Notes under the pieces: generated by a model
Told to the model about the DNA's origin: nothing
The model's database searches: none
The model's input: the letters and a program-made list of their open reading frames with translations, nothing else
Shown: positions 16,803 to 25,510 of the stretch, one piece after another
Position numbering within the stretch: position 1 is the first letter of the stretch
Layout: every line of letters begins with the position of its first letter
Origin: Streptacidiphilus albus JL83
Lineage (GTDB): Bacteria; Actinomycetota; Actinomycetes; Streptomycetales; Streptomycetaceae
Length of the DNA: 64,000 nt
Direction of reading: 5' to 3'
NCBI RefSeq assembly: GCF_000744705.1
Contig: NZ_JQML01000001.1
Coordinates: forward strand, 5,218,017 to 5,282,016
Translations under genes and position numbers: made by a program

Positions 16803-17762
16803 TCAGCGGTCCGGCTCCGGGTCGCGGAGCCAGTTCAGCAGCTCCCGCGAGAAGCCCTCCGGGTCCTCCTCCTGCGGGTAGTGGCCGATTCCCTCCAGCA
16901 GCCGCCAGCGGTAGGGCGCCTCGACGTACTCGCCGGAGCCGGCCGCCGTCCGGTTCAGCAACAGCGGGTCCAGGGCCCCCTGCAGATGCAGCGTCGGCAC
17001 CCGCACCGGCCGCCGCATCCGGCGGGAGTACTGGAACCCGTCGGGTCGGCCCATGGACCGCATCAGCCAGCGGAAGGGCTCGATGGAGCAGTGCCGGGTG
17101 TTGGACAGCAGCATGGCGTGCCGGTACGTCAGCAGCGCCTTCTCGTCCGGCGCGCGCCCGGGGGCGGCCCACTCGGTCAGGTAGTCGGCGACCAGTTCGG
17201 CGTCGTTCGCGGCCAGCTGACGCTCCGGAATCCAGGGCCGCTGGAGCGCGAGCAGGTGCTCGGCCGCCGCGATCTGCCGCCGGTCGCTCATCAGTGCCCG
17301 GCGCAGTCGACGCGGGTGCGCGCTGGAGGCCACGGCCAGTCGGCGGATCAGGGTGGGCCGCATCACCGCCGCCGTCCAGGCGAGGAAGCCGCCCCAGTCG
17401 TGGCCGACCAGGGCCGCGTCCGAGGCGCCGAGGGAACGGATCACCCCGGTCAGGTCCAGGGCCATGTTGCTGGGGTCGTAGCCGCGCGGCGTGCGGTCGC
17501 TGCCGCCGACACCGCGCAGGTCCACGGCGACGGCCCGGAAGCCGCCCTCGGCGAGCGCGACCAGCTGGTGCCGCCAGGTCCACCAGAACTGCGGCCAGCC
17601 GTGCACCAGGAGGACCAGCGGCCCCTCGCCCATCTCGGCGACATGGAAGCGTCCGCCGTTGGCGGAGACGTCCCGATGGGTCCAGGGGCCGTCGAGCCGA
17701 GGGTCGAAGGAGAAGTCGGTGGAAGAGCTGCGGGATCCGCCGAACGTGGGGTCAGACGCCAT
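16803..17762 (-). CDS. alpha/beta hydrolase, epoxide-hydrolase-like
   Basis: The product has 319 residues. HGWPQFWWTWRHQ is the oxyanion/HGxP motif of epoxide hydrolases, GHDWGGFLAW has aspartate as nucleophile (Asp rather than Ser, hence epoxide hydrolase or haloalkane dehalogenase), GALDPLLL gives the acid and GIGHYPQEE the histidine. The tryptophans after HGWP favour epoxide hydrolase. The substrate is unknown. It is the only gene in its unit before the holin-family gene, 52 bp upstream on the same strand. Confidence 0.87.
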   Translation of the reverse strand: MASDPTFGGSRSSSTDFSFDPRLDGPWTHRDVSANGGRFHVAEMGEGPLVLLVHGWPQFWWTWRHQLVALAEGGFRAVAVDLRGVGGSDRTPRGYDPSNMALDLTGVIRSLGASDAALVGHDWGGFLAWTAAVMRPTLIRRLAVASSAHPRRLRRALMSDRRQIAAAEHLLALQRPWIPERQLAANDAELVADYLTEWAAPGRAPDEKALLTYRHAMLLSNTRHCSIEPFRWLMRSMGRPDGFQYSRRMRRPVRVPTLHLQGALDPLLLNRTAAGSGEYVEAPYRWRLLEGIGHYPQEEDPEGFSRELLNWLRDPEPDR

Positions 17763-17814
17763 GGGGACAAGCCTGTCACACTCCCGGCGATACCGTCGGG
17801 CGCGTGCCGTGCCG

Positions 17815-18285
17815 TCAGCGGCGGATCGCGGGCAGCTCGTCGGCCGGGCCGACGGCGGGTCGGGGCTTGGCGGTCTTCAGCACGTCCACGGTCGCCTTGG
17901 TCGAGGCGATGGTCCGGTCCGGCGGCGAGATCTTCTTGACCAGCCGCCAGGCGACCAGCCCGGCGATGATCGCGAGCAGTACGAAGGCGCCGCCGGTGAT
18001 CAGGAAGCACCAGGCCAGGCCGAGGCCGGAGGCGTGGATGCCGTAGGCCATGGCGAAGCTGAACACCGGGATCGAGGCGACCAGGATCACCCCGGCGGCC
18101 AGCCCGGCCGCAGCTCCGGCGCCGCCGCGGACGACGTCCTGCGTGATCTCCTTCTTGGCGAGCCTGATCTCGTCATGCACCAGCGCGGACAGGTCGGCGG
18201 TGGCGGAGGAGAACAGCTGGCCCACCGTGCGCTCGGCCCCGTCGGAGGAGGTACTGCCGTTCTCGGACCTGTAAGCGGTGGACAT
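17815..18285 (-). CDS. holin-family (DUF1469-type) membrane protein
   Basis: The product has 156 residues with two membrane helices (about 53-80 and 88-115) after an amphipathic N-terminus (TVGQLFSSATADLSALVHDE). This matches the actinobacterial 'phage holin family' (Actino_holin superfamily III / DUF1469) that is a chromosomal housekeeping protein in streptomycetes rather than a phage gene. The role is unknown. It sits between nhaA and the epoxide hydrolase on the same strand. Confidence 0.85.
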   Translation of the reverse strand: MSTAYRSENGSTSSDGAERTVGQLFSSATADLSALVHDEIRLAKKEITQDVVRGGAGAAAGLAAGVILVASIPVFSFAMAYGIHASGLGLAWCFLITGGAFVLLAIIAGLVAWRLVKKISPPDRTIASTKATVDVLKTAKPRPAVGPADELPAIRR

Positions 18286-18421
18286 CCGGTCTTCTCCTCA
18301 GGTCTTCCTGTCGCGTCGTCAGAGCTCTGCCTCAGATCATGCCTCCTCGCGGAGGGGTGCGACCACTCGGCCTGCCGATCGGAGCCGGGCGGCTTTCCCG
18401 GACGGCCCGGGAGCCGCCGTG

Positions 18422-19750
18422 TCAGACGGGTCGTCCGCCCTGCTGTTCGGCCTCCTCCTGCTCGTACAGCCGCTGGTAGGTGCGGTTGCGCAGCCGCAGC
18501 AGCACCGCCGCGACCAGGGCGCAGATCAGCGAGCCGACCAGGACCGCCGCCTTGGCCTGTCGGGCGAGGGCCGGATCGTCCGCGAAGGCCAGCTCGCTGA
18601 TCAGCAGTGAGACGGTGAAGCCGATGCCGGAGAGCACGGAGACCGCGAACAGGTCGCTCCACTCCAGCTCGGGGTTGAGCTCGGCCCTGGTGAAGCGGGC
18701 GGTCAGCCAGCTGCCGCCGAAGACTCCGATCGGCTTGCCGACCAGCAGCCCGAGCAGGGCGCCCAGTGGCGCGGCATGGGTGAAGACGTCGGCGAGCGCG
18801 TGGGCGTTGAGGGTCACTCCGGCCGACAGCAGGGCGAACACCGGCACGCAGAAGCCTGCGGAGAAGGGCCTGACCAGGTGTTCGATGTGCTCGGCCGGGG
18901 AGTGCGCCTCGCCGGGGTCCTTGGTGCAGCGCAGCAGCAGGCCCATGGCGACGCCGGCGACCGTGGCGTGGATGCCGCTCTCGTGCATCAGCGCCCAGAT
19001 CACCACGGCCAGCGGCAGGTAGAGGTACCAGCCGTGCACCCGCAGCCGGTGCAGGGCGTAGAAGAGCACCAGGCCGAGGAAGGCCAGGCCGAGCGCCCAG
19101 AGCTTGATGCCGTGGCTGAAGAAGATCGCGATGATCAGGATCGCGATCAGGTCGTCCACCACCGCGAGGGTCAGCAGGAAGGCGCGCAGCGCCGACGGCA
19201 GGTGGGTGCCGGCCACGGCGAGCACGCCGAGGGCGAAGGCGATGTCGGTGGCGGTGGGGATGGCCCAACCCCCGTGGTGGCCGTCGGCGCCGCTGTTGAC
19301 GAGGGTGTAGACCAGGGCAGGCACGGCCACCCCGCAGACCGCGGCGACCACCGGCAGCGCGGCCGCCCGGCGGTCACGCAGTTCGCCGGCCACCAGCTCG
19401 CGCTTGAGCTCGATGCCGGCCACGAAGAAGAAGACGCTGAGCAGCCCGTCCTTGGCCCAGTCGCCGAGCGGGAGGTCCAGGTGCAGCGGATGGGACGGTC
19501 CGACCGTGTGCTCGACGACGGTCTCGTAGGAATGCGGCCAGACGTTGGCCCAGACGAGTGCTGCCACGGTCGCCAGCAGCAGCAGGACGCCGCCCACGGT
19601 CTCGGCGCGGAGGGCGTCGGCGAGGAAGGTCCGTTCGGGGAGCGGGAGCCGGCCGAGGAACTGCCGTCGGGGGGCCTGGGTGGAGCCCGACTCGGGATCG
19701 GGGCCGAGCGGCGGACTGCCGTCCGGGCGGGGAGCGGGGCGGTCACTCAC
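18422..19750 (-). CDS. nhaA: Na+/H+ antiporter NhaA
   Basis: The product has 442 residues and about 12 membrane helices. TLAVVDDLIAILIIAIFF holds the two ion-binding aspartates, and WAIPTATDIAFALGVLAVAG is the neighbouring conserved helix. It exchanges sodium for protons across the cytoplasmic membrane and is usually pH-activated. The first 35 residues are a Pro/Gly-rich cytoplasmic extension. The GTG start at 19750 has GGAGG eight bases upstream. It converges on nothing; it runs in the same direction as acsA but a strong terminator separates them. Confidence 0.95.
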   Translation of the reverse strand: MSDRPAPRPDGSPPLGPDPESGSTQAPRRQFLGRLPLPERTFLADALRAETVGGVLLLLATVAALVWANVWPHSYETVVEHTVGPSHPLHLDLPLGDWAKDGLLSVFFFVAGIELKRELVAGELRDRRAAALPVVAAVCGVAVPALVYTLVNSGADGHHGGWAIPTATDIAFALGVLAVAGTHLPSALRAFLLTLAVVDDLIAILIIAIFFSHGIKLWALGLAFLGLVLFYALHRLRVHGWYLYLPLAVVIWALMHESGIHATVAGVAMGLLLRCTKDPGEAHSPAEHIEHLVRPFSAGFCVPVFALLSAGVTLNAHALADVFTHAAPLGALLGLLVGKPIGVFGGSWLTARFTRAELNPELEWSDLFAVSVLSGIGFTVSLLISELAFADDPALARQAKAAVLVGSLICALVAAVLLRLRNRTYQRLYEQEEAEQQGGRPV

Positions 19751-19812
19751 GCGCGGGGCCTCCGAACCGGTCCGACAAATCGGGCATCTCCCCCGATCCT
19801 AGGAGCTGCCCG

Positions 19813-19855
19813 CGCCGAGGGCCGCCCCAGCGCGGTGCTGGGGCGGCCCTCGGCG
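19813..19855 (-). terminator. 19-bp stem terminator after acsA
   Basis: A perfect 19-bp stem (19813-19831 with 19837-19855) with a 5-base loop lies 32 bp after the acsA stop codon. It is one of the strongest hairpins in the window and probably isolates acsA from nhaA. Confidence 0.85.
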
Positions 19856-19886
19856 GTCGGTGCGCGTGCTCGGTGCGCGCGGTGGG

Positions 19887-21872
19887 TCAGCTCTGGTCGG
19901 TACCGCCCGGGAGCTGGCTCTGGATCAGGTCCATCACCGAGGAGTCGGCCAGCGTGGTGGTGTCGCCGACCGCGCGGCCCTCGGCGATGTCGCGCAGCAG
20001 CCGGCGCATGATCTTGCCGGAGCGGGTCTTCGGCAGCTCGCTGACCACCTTGATCATCTTCGGCTTGGCGATCGGGCCGAGCACCTTGGCCACGTGGTTG
20101 CGGAGCTCGGCCACCAGGTCGTCACTGTCGGCGGCGGTGCCGCGCAGGATCACGAAGGCGGCGATGGCCTGACCGGTCGTCGCGTCGGTCGCGCCGACGA
20201 CGGCGGCCTCGGCCACCTTCGGGTGCGAGACCAGCGCCGACTCGACCTCGGTGGTGGAGATGTTGTGGCCGGAGACCAGCATCACGTCGTCCACCCGGCC
20301 GAGCAGCCAGAGGTCGCCGTCCTCGTCCTTCTTGGCGCCGTCGCCGGCGAAGTAGCGCCACTCGGGCTCGGCCGGGTCGTGGCCGGTGCCGAAACGGGAC
20401 CAGTAGGTGTCCAGGTAGCGCTGGTCGTCGCCCCAGATGGTGCGCAGCATCGACGGCCACGGCTCGGTCAGCACCAGGTAGCCGCCGCCGCCGTTGGGCA
20501 CCTCGTGCGCCTCGTCGTCGACCACGGTCGCCGAGATGCCGGGGAGCGGGGTCTGCGCCGAGCCGGGCTTGGTCGCGGTGACGCCCGGCAGCGGGCTGAT
20601 CATCATCGCCCCGGTCTCGGTCTGCCACCAGGTGTCCACGATCGGGCAGCGGTTGCCGCCGATGTGCTCGCGGTACCACATCCAGGCCTCGGGGTTGATC
20701 GGCTCGCCGACGCTGCCGAGGATCCGGAGCGAGGACAGGTCGAACTTGGCCGGGATGTCGTCACCCCACTTCATGAACGTCCGGATGGCCGTGGGGGCGG
20801 TGTACAGGATGGTGACGCCGTACTTCTGGACGATCTCCCAGAAGCGGCCCTGGTGCGGGGTGTCCGGGGTGCCCTCGTACATGACCTGGGTCGCGCCGTT
20901 GGCCAGCGGCCCGTAGACGATGTAGGAGTGCCCGGTGACCCAGCCGATGTCGGCGGTGCACCAGTAGACGTCGGTCTCCGGCTTGAGGTCGAAGACCGCG
21001 TGGTGGGTGTAGGCGGCCTGGGTGAGGTAGCCGCCGGTGGTGTGCAGGATGCCCTTGGGCTTACCGGTGGTGCCGCTGGTGTAGAGGATGAACAGCGGGT
21101 GCTCGGCGTTGTGCGGCTGGGCGACGTGCTCGGTGGACTGACGGCCCGTGATCTCGTCCCACCAGACGTCCTTGTCCGCGTTCCAGGCGGTCTCCTGGCC
21201 GGTACGGCGGACGACCAGCACGTGCTCGACGGTGGGGCAGCTCAGCACGGCCTCGTCGATGGCGGGCTTGAGCGCGGTGGGCTTGCCGCGGCGGTAGCCG
21301 CCGTCCGCGGTGATGATCAGCTTGGCGTCCGCGTCCTGGACGCGGGAGGCGACGGCCTCGGCCGAGAAGCCGCCGAAGACGACGGAGTGCGCGGCGCCGA
21401 TGCGGGCGCAGGCGAGCATCGCCACGGCCGCCTCGGGGATCATCGGCAGGTAGATCGCGACCCGGTCGCCCTTGGCGACGCCGAGCTCGGTGAGGGCGTT
21501 GGCAGCCTTGGAGACCTCGTCCTTGAGCTCCGCGTAGGTGATGGCGCGGCTGTCGCCGGGCTCGCCCTCGAAGTGGATGGCCACCCGGTCCCCGTTGCCG
21601 GCCTCGACATGGCGGTCCACGCAGTTGTAGGCGACGTTGAGCTCGCCGTCGGCGAACCACTTGGCGAAGGGCGGGTTGGACCAGTCGAGGGTCTCGGTGG
21701 GCTCGGTGGCCCAGCTCAGCCGGCGCGCCTGGGCGGCCCAGAATGCCAGCCGGTCCTCCTTCGCCTCGGCATAGGCGGCTGCGGTGACATTGGCGGCGGC
21801 GGCGAGCTCGGCGGGCGGGGTGAATCGACGCTCTTCCTTGAGCAGGTTTTCCAGGCTTTCATTGCTGCTCAA
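19887..21872 (-). CDS. acsA: acetyl-CoA synthetase
   Basis: The product has 661 residues. It converts acetate, ATP and CoA to acetyl-CoA. YTSGTTGKPKG is the adenylate-forming P-loop, WWQTETG the acetyl-AMP site, and PKTRSGKIMRR near the C-terminus holds the lysine that is acetylated to switch the enzyme off. The start is a TTG at 21872: GAGGAG lies seven bases upstream and the protein then begins LSSNESLENLLKEERRF as in other streptomycetes; an ATG 102 bp upstream would add an unconserved leader. It is a single-gene unit closed by a strong hairpin. Confidence 0.96.
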   Translation of the reverse strand: MSSNESLENLLKEERRFTPPAELAAAANVTAAAYAEAKEDRLAFWAAQARRLSWATEPTETLDWSNPPFAKWFADGELNVAYNCVDRHVEAGNGDRVAIHFEGEPGDSRAITYAELKDEVSKAANALTELGVAKGDRVAIYLPMIPEAAVAMLACARIGAAHSVVFGGFSAEAVASRVQDADAKLIITADGGYRRGKPTALKPAIDEAVLSCPTVEHVLVVRRTGQETAWNADKDVWWDEITGRQSTEHVAQPHNAEHPLFILYTSGTTGKPKGILHTTGGYLTQAAYTHHAVFDLKPETDVYWCTADIGWVTGHSYIVYGPLANGATQVMYEGTPDTPHQGRFWEIVQKYGVTILYTAPTAIRTFMKWGDDIPAKFDLSSLRILGSVGEPINPEAWMWYREHIGGNRCPIVDTWWQTETGAMMISPLPGVTATKPGSAQTPLPGISATVVDDEAHEVPNGGGGYLVLTEPWPSMLRTIWGDDQRYLDTYWSRFGTGHDPAEPEWRYFAGDGAKKDEDGDLWLLGRVDDVMLVSGHNISTTEVESALVSHPKVAEAAVVGATDATTGQAIAAFVILRGTAADSDDLVAELRNHVAKVLGPIAKPKMIKVVSELPKTRSGKIMRRLLRDIAEGRAVGDTTTLADSSVMDLIQSQLPGGTDQS

Positions 21873-22035
21873 CGCGCACTCCTCATTCGAGTCTTGGGCG
21901 CGGGCGTCCCGTGGTGTCCCGTCGTCCCAGTGGTGGTCATGGCCTAGCTCACCAGGATGCGGCCGCGCTGACAAGACTCCTCGGCGAATTGGTGTAGACC
22001 TCTGTCCGATTCTCGGGTGCGATCGTCGGTCCAGG

Positions 22036-22767
22036 TCAGGCGGCGGACTCCAGGTGGGGTCGGACCGGATCGAAGGTACGCCTGTTGTGGGACAGCACGT
22101 ACGTCTGCGCCTTCGCGAAATCGAAGTACAGCCCGGTCAGCCGAAGCCCGCCGGCCGCCGCGCGCCGCCGGACGGAGGGGTTGGCGGCCAGATTGTCGAG
22201 CTGCTGGACGACGTTGGTCAGGCAGAGTCGCTCCAGTGCGTCGGCCGACCCGCCCCCGGCGATCCGGGCCGGGGAGTGCCGGACCCGCTGCAGCGAGTCC
22301 TGCCCGTGCCGCAGCCAGCGGGTCAGCGGCGTGCGCGCCAGCCCGTCCCGGCGGTGCGCCCCGTGCAGCAGCGACTGCATGGCGCCGCAGCCCGAATGGC
22401 CGCAGACGGTGATGGTGCCGACCTCCAGGATCTCCACCGCGTACTCGATGGCGGCGGCCACCGAGTCGTCCGGCGGCGGGACCAGGTTGCCGATGTTGCG
22501 GACCGTGAACAGCTCGCCCGGTCCGCTGTTGGTGATGACGTTGGGGACGAGCCGGGAGTCCGCGCAGGTGATGAACAGCTGCGAGGGCGACTGGCCCTCG
22601 CGGGCCAGCCGGGCCAGCTCGGGCTGCAGCCCGGGTGCGGTGTGCTGCTGGAACTCCCGGACGCCGCCGAGCAGCTGCTCGCAGGGGAGCGGCTGCTCGG
22701 CGGGGAGGAACTGCTCGGGCGGGAGGCCCTGCTCGCGGTGGAGGCCCTGCGGGCCGATGCTCTGCAT
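22036..22767 (-). CDS. beta-class carbonic anhydrase
   Basis: The product has 243 residues. TCADSRL and GHSGCGAM supply the zinc ligands Cys, His and Cys plus the catalytic Asp-Arg pair of beta-carbonic anhydrases. It interconverts CO2 and bicarbonate, feeding carboxylases. The ATG at 22767 has AGGAGA eight bases upstream, whereas an in-frame ATG 39 bp earlier has none. The first 30 residues are Gln/Pro-rich (EQGLPPEQFLPAEQPLPCEQ) and unusual. It lies beside a CooC-like ATPase on the same strand. An AT-rich dyad lies in its upstream region. Confidence 0.93.
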   Translation of the reverse strand: MQSIGPQGLHREQGLPPEQFLPAEQPLPCEQLLGGVREFQQHTAPGLQPELARLAREGQSPSQLFITCADSRLVPNVITNSGPGELFTVRNIGNLVPPPDDSVAAAIEYAVEILEVGTITVCGHSGCGAMQSLLHGAHRRDGLARTPLTRWLRHGQDSLQRVRHSPARIAGGGSADALERLCLTNVVQQLDNLAANPSVRRRAAAGGLRLTGLYFDFAKAQTYVLSHNRRTFDPVRPHLESAA

Positions 22768-22854
22768 GGGTCGCGTCTCCTGGTGACGAGGACGGCGTGG
22801 CGACATGAGCGCGGCAGGGGTGGGCCACGGTTAACCAAGTGTCGGTAAATGAAG

Positions 22855-22872
22855 AGTAATGAATCCTTTACT
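22855..22872. promoter_or_regulatory. AT-rich dyad upstream of carbonic anhydrase
   Basis: AGTAA-N8-TTACT is an inverted repeat inside a 50-bp AT-rich island (about 22831-22880) in otherwise very GC-rich DNA. It lies about 90-105 bp upstream of the carbonic anhydrase start and is likely its promoter or operator. No known consensus is matched. Confidence 0.35.
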
Positions 22873-22978
22873 TTGATGAGGGCTGCGGCCCGCCGAATTC
22901 ACCCGACCGGGTGTCAGCCCGCTGTGGCCGCTGCGCTGCTGTGGTCGCGGTGGTGCCGCCGTGGCGTGGCCGGGTTCG

Positions 22979-23971
22979 TCAGGCCGGCACCGAGGCGGCG
23001 GTCCGGGCGTCCTCGCCGAGCACGAAGTCCGGGTCCACCTGGTCGGCCAGGTCCTGTCCGGTCTTGGCGTTGCCCCAGCTCTCCGCGTTGCGCAGGTGGA
23101 AGCGCACCATCTGCTCGGTGTAGCGGGCCCAGTCGCGCTGCGCGTAGGAGTCGTCGACCGCCCGGTGCAGCAGCCGCAGGGTGTCCAGGTTGCCCGGTTC
23201 CAGCTCTGCGAGCCGGGGCGCCCGCCCCTGCTCGGCCCGGCGCACCCAGTCGGACTGGCCCAGCCAGCCGATCAGGTCCGCCCCCACGGTCTCGCGCAGG
23301 TACGCCACATCGTCCTCGTGCTGCACCTTGTTGCCGACGACCCGCAGGTTGATCCCGAAGTCCGCCGCGTACTCGCGGTACTGCCGGTAGACCGAGACGC
23401 CCTTGCGAGTGGGCTCGGCGACCAGGAAGGTCAGGTCGAAGCGGGTGAACAGGCCGGAGGCGAAGGAGTCCGAGCCGGCGGTCATGTCGACCACCAGGTA
23501 CTCCCCGGGCCCGTCCGCCAGGTGGTTGAGGCAGAGCTCCACCGCGCCGACCTTGGAGTGGTAGCAGGCCACCCCCAGGTCCTCCTCGGCGAACGCGCCG
23601 GTGGCCATCAGCCGCAGCGGGGCCCCGTCGACGCTGACCTCCCGGGCGCAGAGGTCGTACACGGGGTTGGACTCGGCGATCCGCAGCAGCCGGGAGCCGC
23701 TGCCGGGCGGGGTGGTCTTGATCATTGACGCGGCGTCCGCGATCCGGGGATTGCCGCCGCGCAGGTACTCCTTGATCTGCGGGAGGTGCGTCCCCATCGA
23801 GGGCATGGACGCCGCCTGCTCCTCCGTCAGTCCCAGGGTGGTCGCCAGATGCTGGTTGATGTCGGCGTCGACGGCGATCACCGGGGCGCCTGCTGCGGCC
23901 AGATGGCGGACGAGGAGGGAGGAGAGGGTGGTCTTGCCGCTGCCGCCCTTGCCGACGAAGGCGATCTTCAT
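22979..23971 (-). CDS. CooC/MinD-like P-loop ATPase
   Basis: The product has 330 residues. The N-terminus KIAFVGKGGSGKTTLSSLL is a deviant Walker A motif of the SIMIBI class (CooC, MinD, ArsA), and VIAVDADINQHLATTLG is the following switch. CooC proteins load nickel into CO dehydrogenase, and ArsA/Get3 proteins handle metals or membrane proteins; the client here is unknown and no CO dehydrogenase is nearby. The sequence contains several cysteines (VYDLCAREV, VACYHSKVGAVELCL) that could bind metal. It has GGAG before the ATG. A possible Zur-like box lies upstream. Confidence 0.75.
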   Translation of the reverse strand: MKIAFVGKGGSGKTTLSSLLVRHLAAAGAPVIAVDADINQHLATTLGLTEEQAASMPSMGTHLPQIKEYLRGGNPRIADAASMIKTTPPGSGSRLLRIAESNPVYDLCAREVSVDGAPLRLMATGAFAEEDLGVACYHSKVGAVELCLNHLADGPGEYLVVDMTAGSDSFASGLFTRFDLTFLVAEPTRKGVSVYRQYREYAADFGINLRVVGNKVQHEDDVAYLRETVGADLIGWLGQSDWVRRAEQGRAPRLAELEPGNLDTLRLLHRAVDDSYAQRDWARYTEQMVRFHLRNAESWGNAKTGQDLADQVDPDFVLGEDARTAASVPA

Positions 23972-24058
23972 GGGAACTCCGGGGTGCTTACTGTGGAGGG
24001 CGATGCTCGCAGTGCCTGCGGGGAGCAGTCTGCTGCCAGGGTCTCGGCCGAGTCTTAT

Positions 24059-24073
24059 TGAAAAGCGTTATCG
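24059..24073. promoter_or_regulatory. weak Zur-like box upstream of the P-loop ATPase
   Basis: TGAAAAGCGTTATCG agrees at most positions with the actinobacterial zinc-uptake-regulator box TGAAAA-N3-TTTTCA as I remember it. It lies 88 bp upstream of the CooC-like gene start. A second TGAAAA at 24100 lacks the right half. It could be chance in a locally AT-rich stretch (24050-24140). Confidence 0.25.
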
Positions 24074-24206
24074 TCACCGATAGTGGTCATCGTAGCGATT
24101 GAAAACCGCTTCGTGATCGGGTTTGACGCACTGTTGACCCTTTCGAGGGAGCGTGATGCCACGCCCCGAGGCGCCCCCGTGCACCCGCGTTACGTACGCT
24201 CAGGGC

Positions 24207-25154
24207 GTGAGCACTCCTTCCGTGGACCCCCTCGAACCACTCGCGCACCTGCCCGGCGTCGCCGAGTCCGTCGCCGAGGCCCGTCGCGCCGTGGACCGCC
24301 TCTACGGCCACCGGGTGATGCGCCGCCGCGCGGGCGAGGTGACCTCCGAGTCCGCGCTGCGCGGAGCCCGTGCCTCCGCCGCGCTCGACGGCGCCGACTG
24401 GCCGCTGGAGGAGGTCCGCCGCCGTACCGACTTCGGCAGCGACCCGGAGGCCCGGGTCGTCGGCGGGGCGCTGCGGCTGAACGCCGAGGCCGGACAACTG
24501 CTCGGCACCTGGCGGCACTCGCCGCTGCAGGTGCTGGCCCGGCTGCACCTGCTGGCCTGCGGCGACGATCCGCAGTCCGCCGAGGCCGCCGGCGCCGGAC
24601 GCCCGCGCCGCGGGGACGAGCCCGCGGCGCCGCTGTTCGGCCCGGCGCTGCCGGTGGCCGATGAGGTCGAAGGAGCGGCGCCGCTGTTCCCCGAGGCCGT
24701 CGCCGGCGGAGCGTCGGCCGACACCTTCGAACTGCCGGCCGCGCCCGGCCCGGAGGAGGTCGCCGCCCGGCTGGACGGGCTCGCCCGGCTGCTGGCCGCC
24801 CGGGGCGGGAAGAAGCACCCGAACGAGAGGACCGCGCCCGCCCTGGTCGTCGCCGCCGTCGTCCACGGCGAACTGATGACCCTGCGGCCGTTCGCGGCCC
24901 ACAACGGCCTGGTCGCCCGCGCGGCCCAGCGGATCGTGCTGATCGCCGAGGGCCTCGACCCGCAGGCCATCTGCCCGTTGGAGGTCGGCCTGGCCGAACT
25001 GGGGACGGACGCCTACCGCAACGCACTCGCGGGCTACGCCTCGGGCAGCGAGCAGGGCATGGCGCTCTGGGTGGTGCACTGTGCGGCGGCACTGCGGTTG
25101 GGCGTGCGGGAGAGCACGGCGGTGTGCGAGGCGATGCAGCGCGGCATGGTCTGA
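24207..25154 (+). CDS. Fic-like protein with degenerate active site
   Basis: The product has 315 residues. The C-terminal half is helical and contains ELMTLRPFAAHNGLVARAA (about 228-246), which aligns with the Fic signature HxFxxGNGRxxR. The first His is Arg, the glycine before the Asn is lost, and the GNGR arginine is Leu, so AMP transfer is unlikely. The N-terminal part (SALRGARASAALDGADWP) resembles the regulatory helix region of Fic proteins. Streptomyces relatives carry various labels including oxidoreductase, which nothing here supports. The GTG at 24207 is inferred from its product's N-terminus. It is transcribed divergently from the P-loop ATPase. Confidence 0.75.
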   Translation: MSTPSVDPLEPLAHLPGVAESVAEARRAVDRLYGHRVMRRRAGEVTSESALRGARASAALDGADWPLEEVRRRTDFGSDPEARVVGGALRLNAEAGQLLGTWRHSPLQVLARLHLLACGDDPQSAEAAGAGRPRRGDEPAAPLFGPALPVADEVEGAAPLFPEAVAGGASADTFELPAAPGPEEVAARLDGLARLLAARGGKKHPNERTAPALVVAAVVHGELMTLRPFAAHNGLVARAAQRIVLIAEGLDPQAICPLEVGLAELGTDAYRNALAGYASGSEQGMALWVVHCAAALRLGVRESTAVCEAMQRGMV

Positions 25155-25186
25155 GCCGCCGTCAGCGTGCCTCCGGGCACAGCAAT

Positions 25187-25213
25187 GCGGCGGCACCGTC
25201 ACAGTGCCGCCGC
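25187..25213 (+). terminator. 10-bp stem terminator after Fic-like gene
   Basis: GCGGCGGCAC (25187-25196) and GTGCCGCCGC (25204-25213) form a perfect stem with a 7-base loop, 33 bp after the stop codon. No T-run follows. Confidence 0.6.
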
Positions 25214-25461
25214 TGGCACAGATTCCGAGTGACCATGCGTGCGCCAGGAATGCCCATCCGGCTGGGATCTTGCCCGTTGGCCGGGTGCGGCGGCCCGATC
25301 GCGGGTCGGCTGCACGTGGGTGCTCGGTCTCTGTGCTCGGTCCGTGGGGCCTGAAACTCAGTGGGCCGGTGCTCTGGTCCACCCGGTCTCGCGGGCCGTC
25401 TGTCTTCCTTTGTAGCGCGGTTCCGGGCAAAGCGGAACCCGGGGGCGCATTTCTTTACCTT
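25214..25461. other. gene-free stretch between two convergent genes
   Basis: This part of the 356-bp gap between the Fic-like and HAD genes holds no credible coding frame. One 7-bp stem (25419-25425 with 25433-25439) is visible, followed by a T-rich patch (25450-25457) on the plus strand, so it may be a second terminator for transcripts from the left. Confidence 0.5.
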
Positions 25462-25479
25462 CCGCCCGGCGCCGGGCGG
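25462..25479 (-). terminator. palindrome after HAD phosphatase
   Basis: A perfect 18-bp palindrome (arms 25462-25470 and 25471-25479) lies 32 bp downstream of the HAD gene stop on the minus strand. It probably forms the terminator of that gene. Confidence 0.5.
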
Positions 25480-25510
25480 GTCGCCGCCGGGCAGCTCGGC
25501 GCCGGAGGGC

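Noticed and set aside
17815-18285. A prophage, because of the holin-family gene
   Set aside because: No other phage gene is near. This holin family is part of the ordinary streptomycete chromosome.
19860-21947. A 695-codon open frame opposite acsA
   Set aside because: It mirrors acsA codon by codon and its product is a Val/Gly/Asp-rich shadow with no family pattern. Long antisense frames are normal in high-GC DNA.
24100-24114. A second Zur-like box
   Set aside because: Only the left half TGAAAA is present; the right half does not match.
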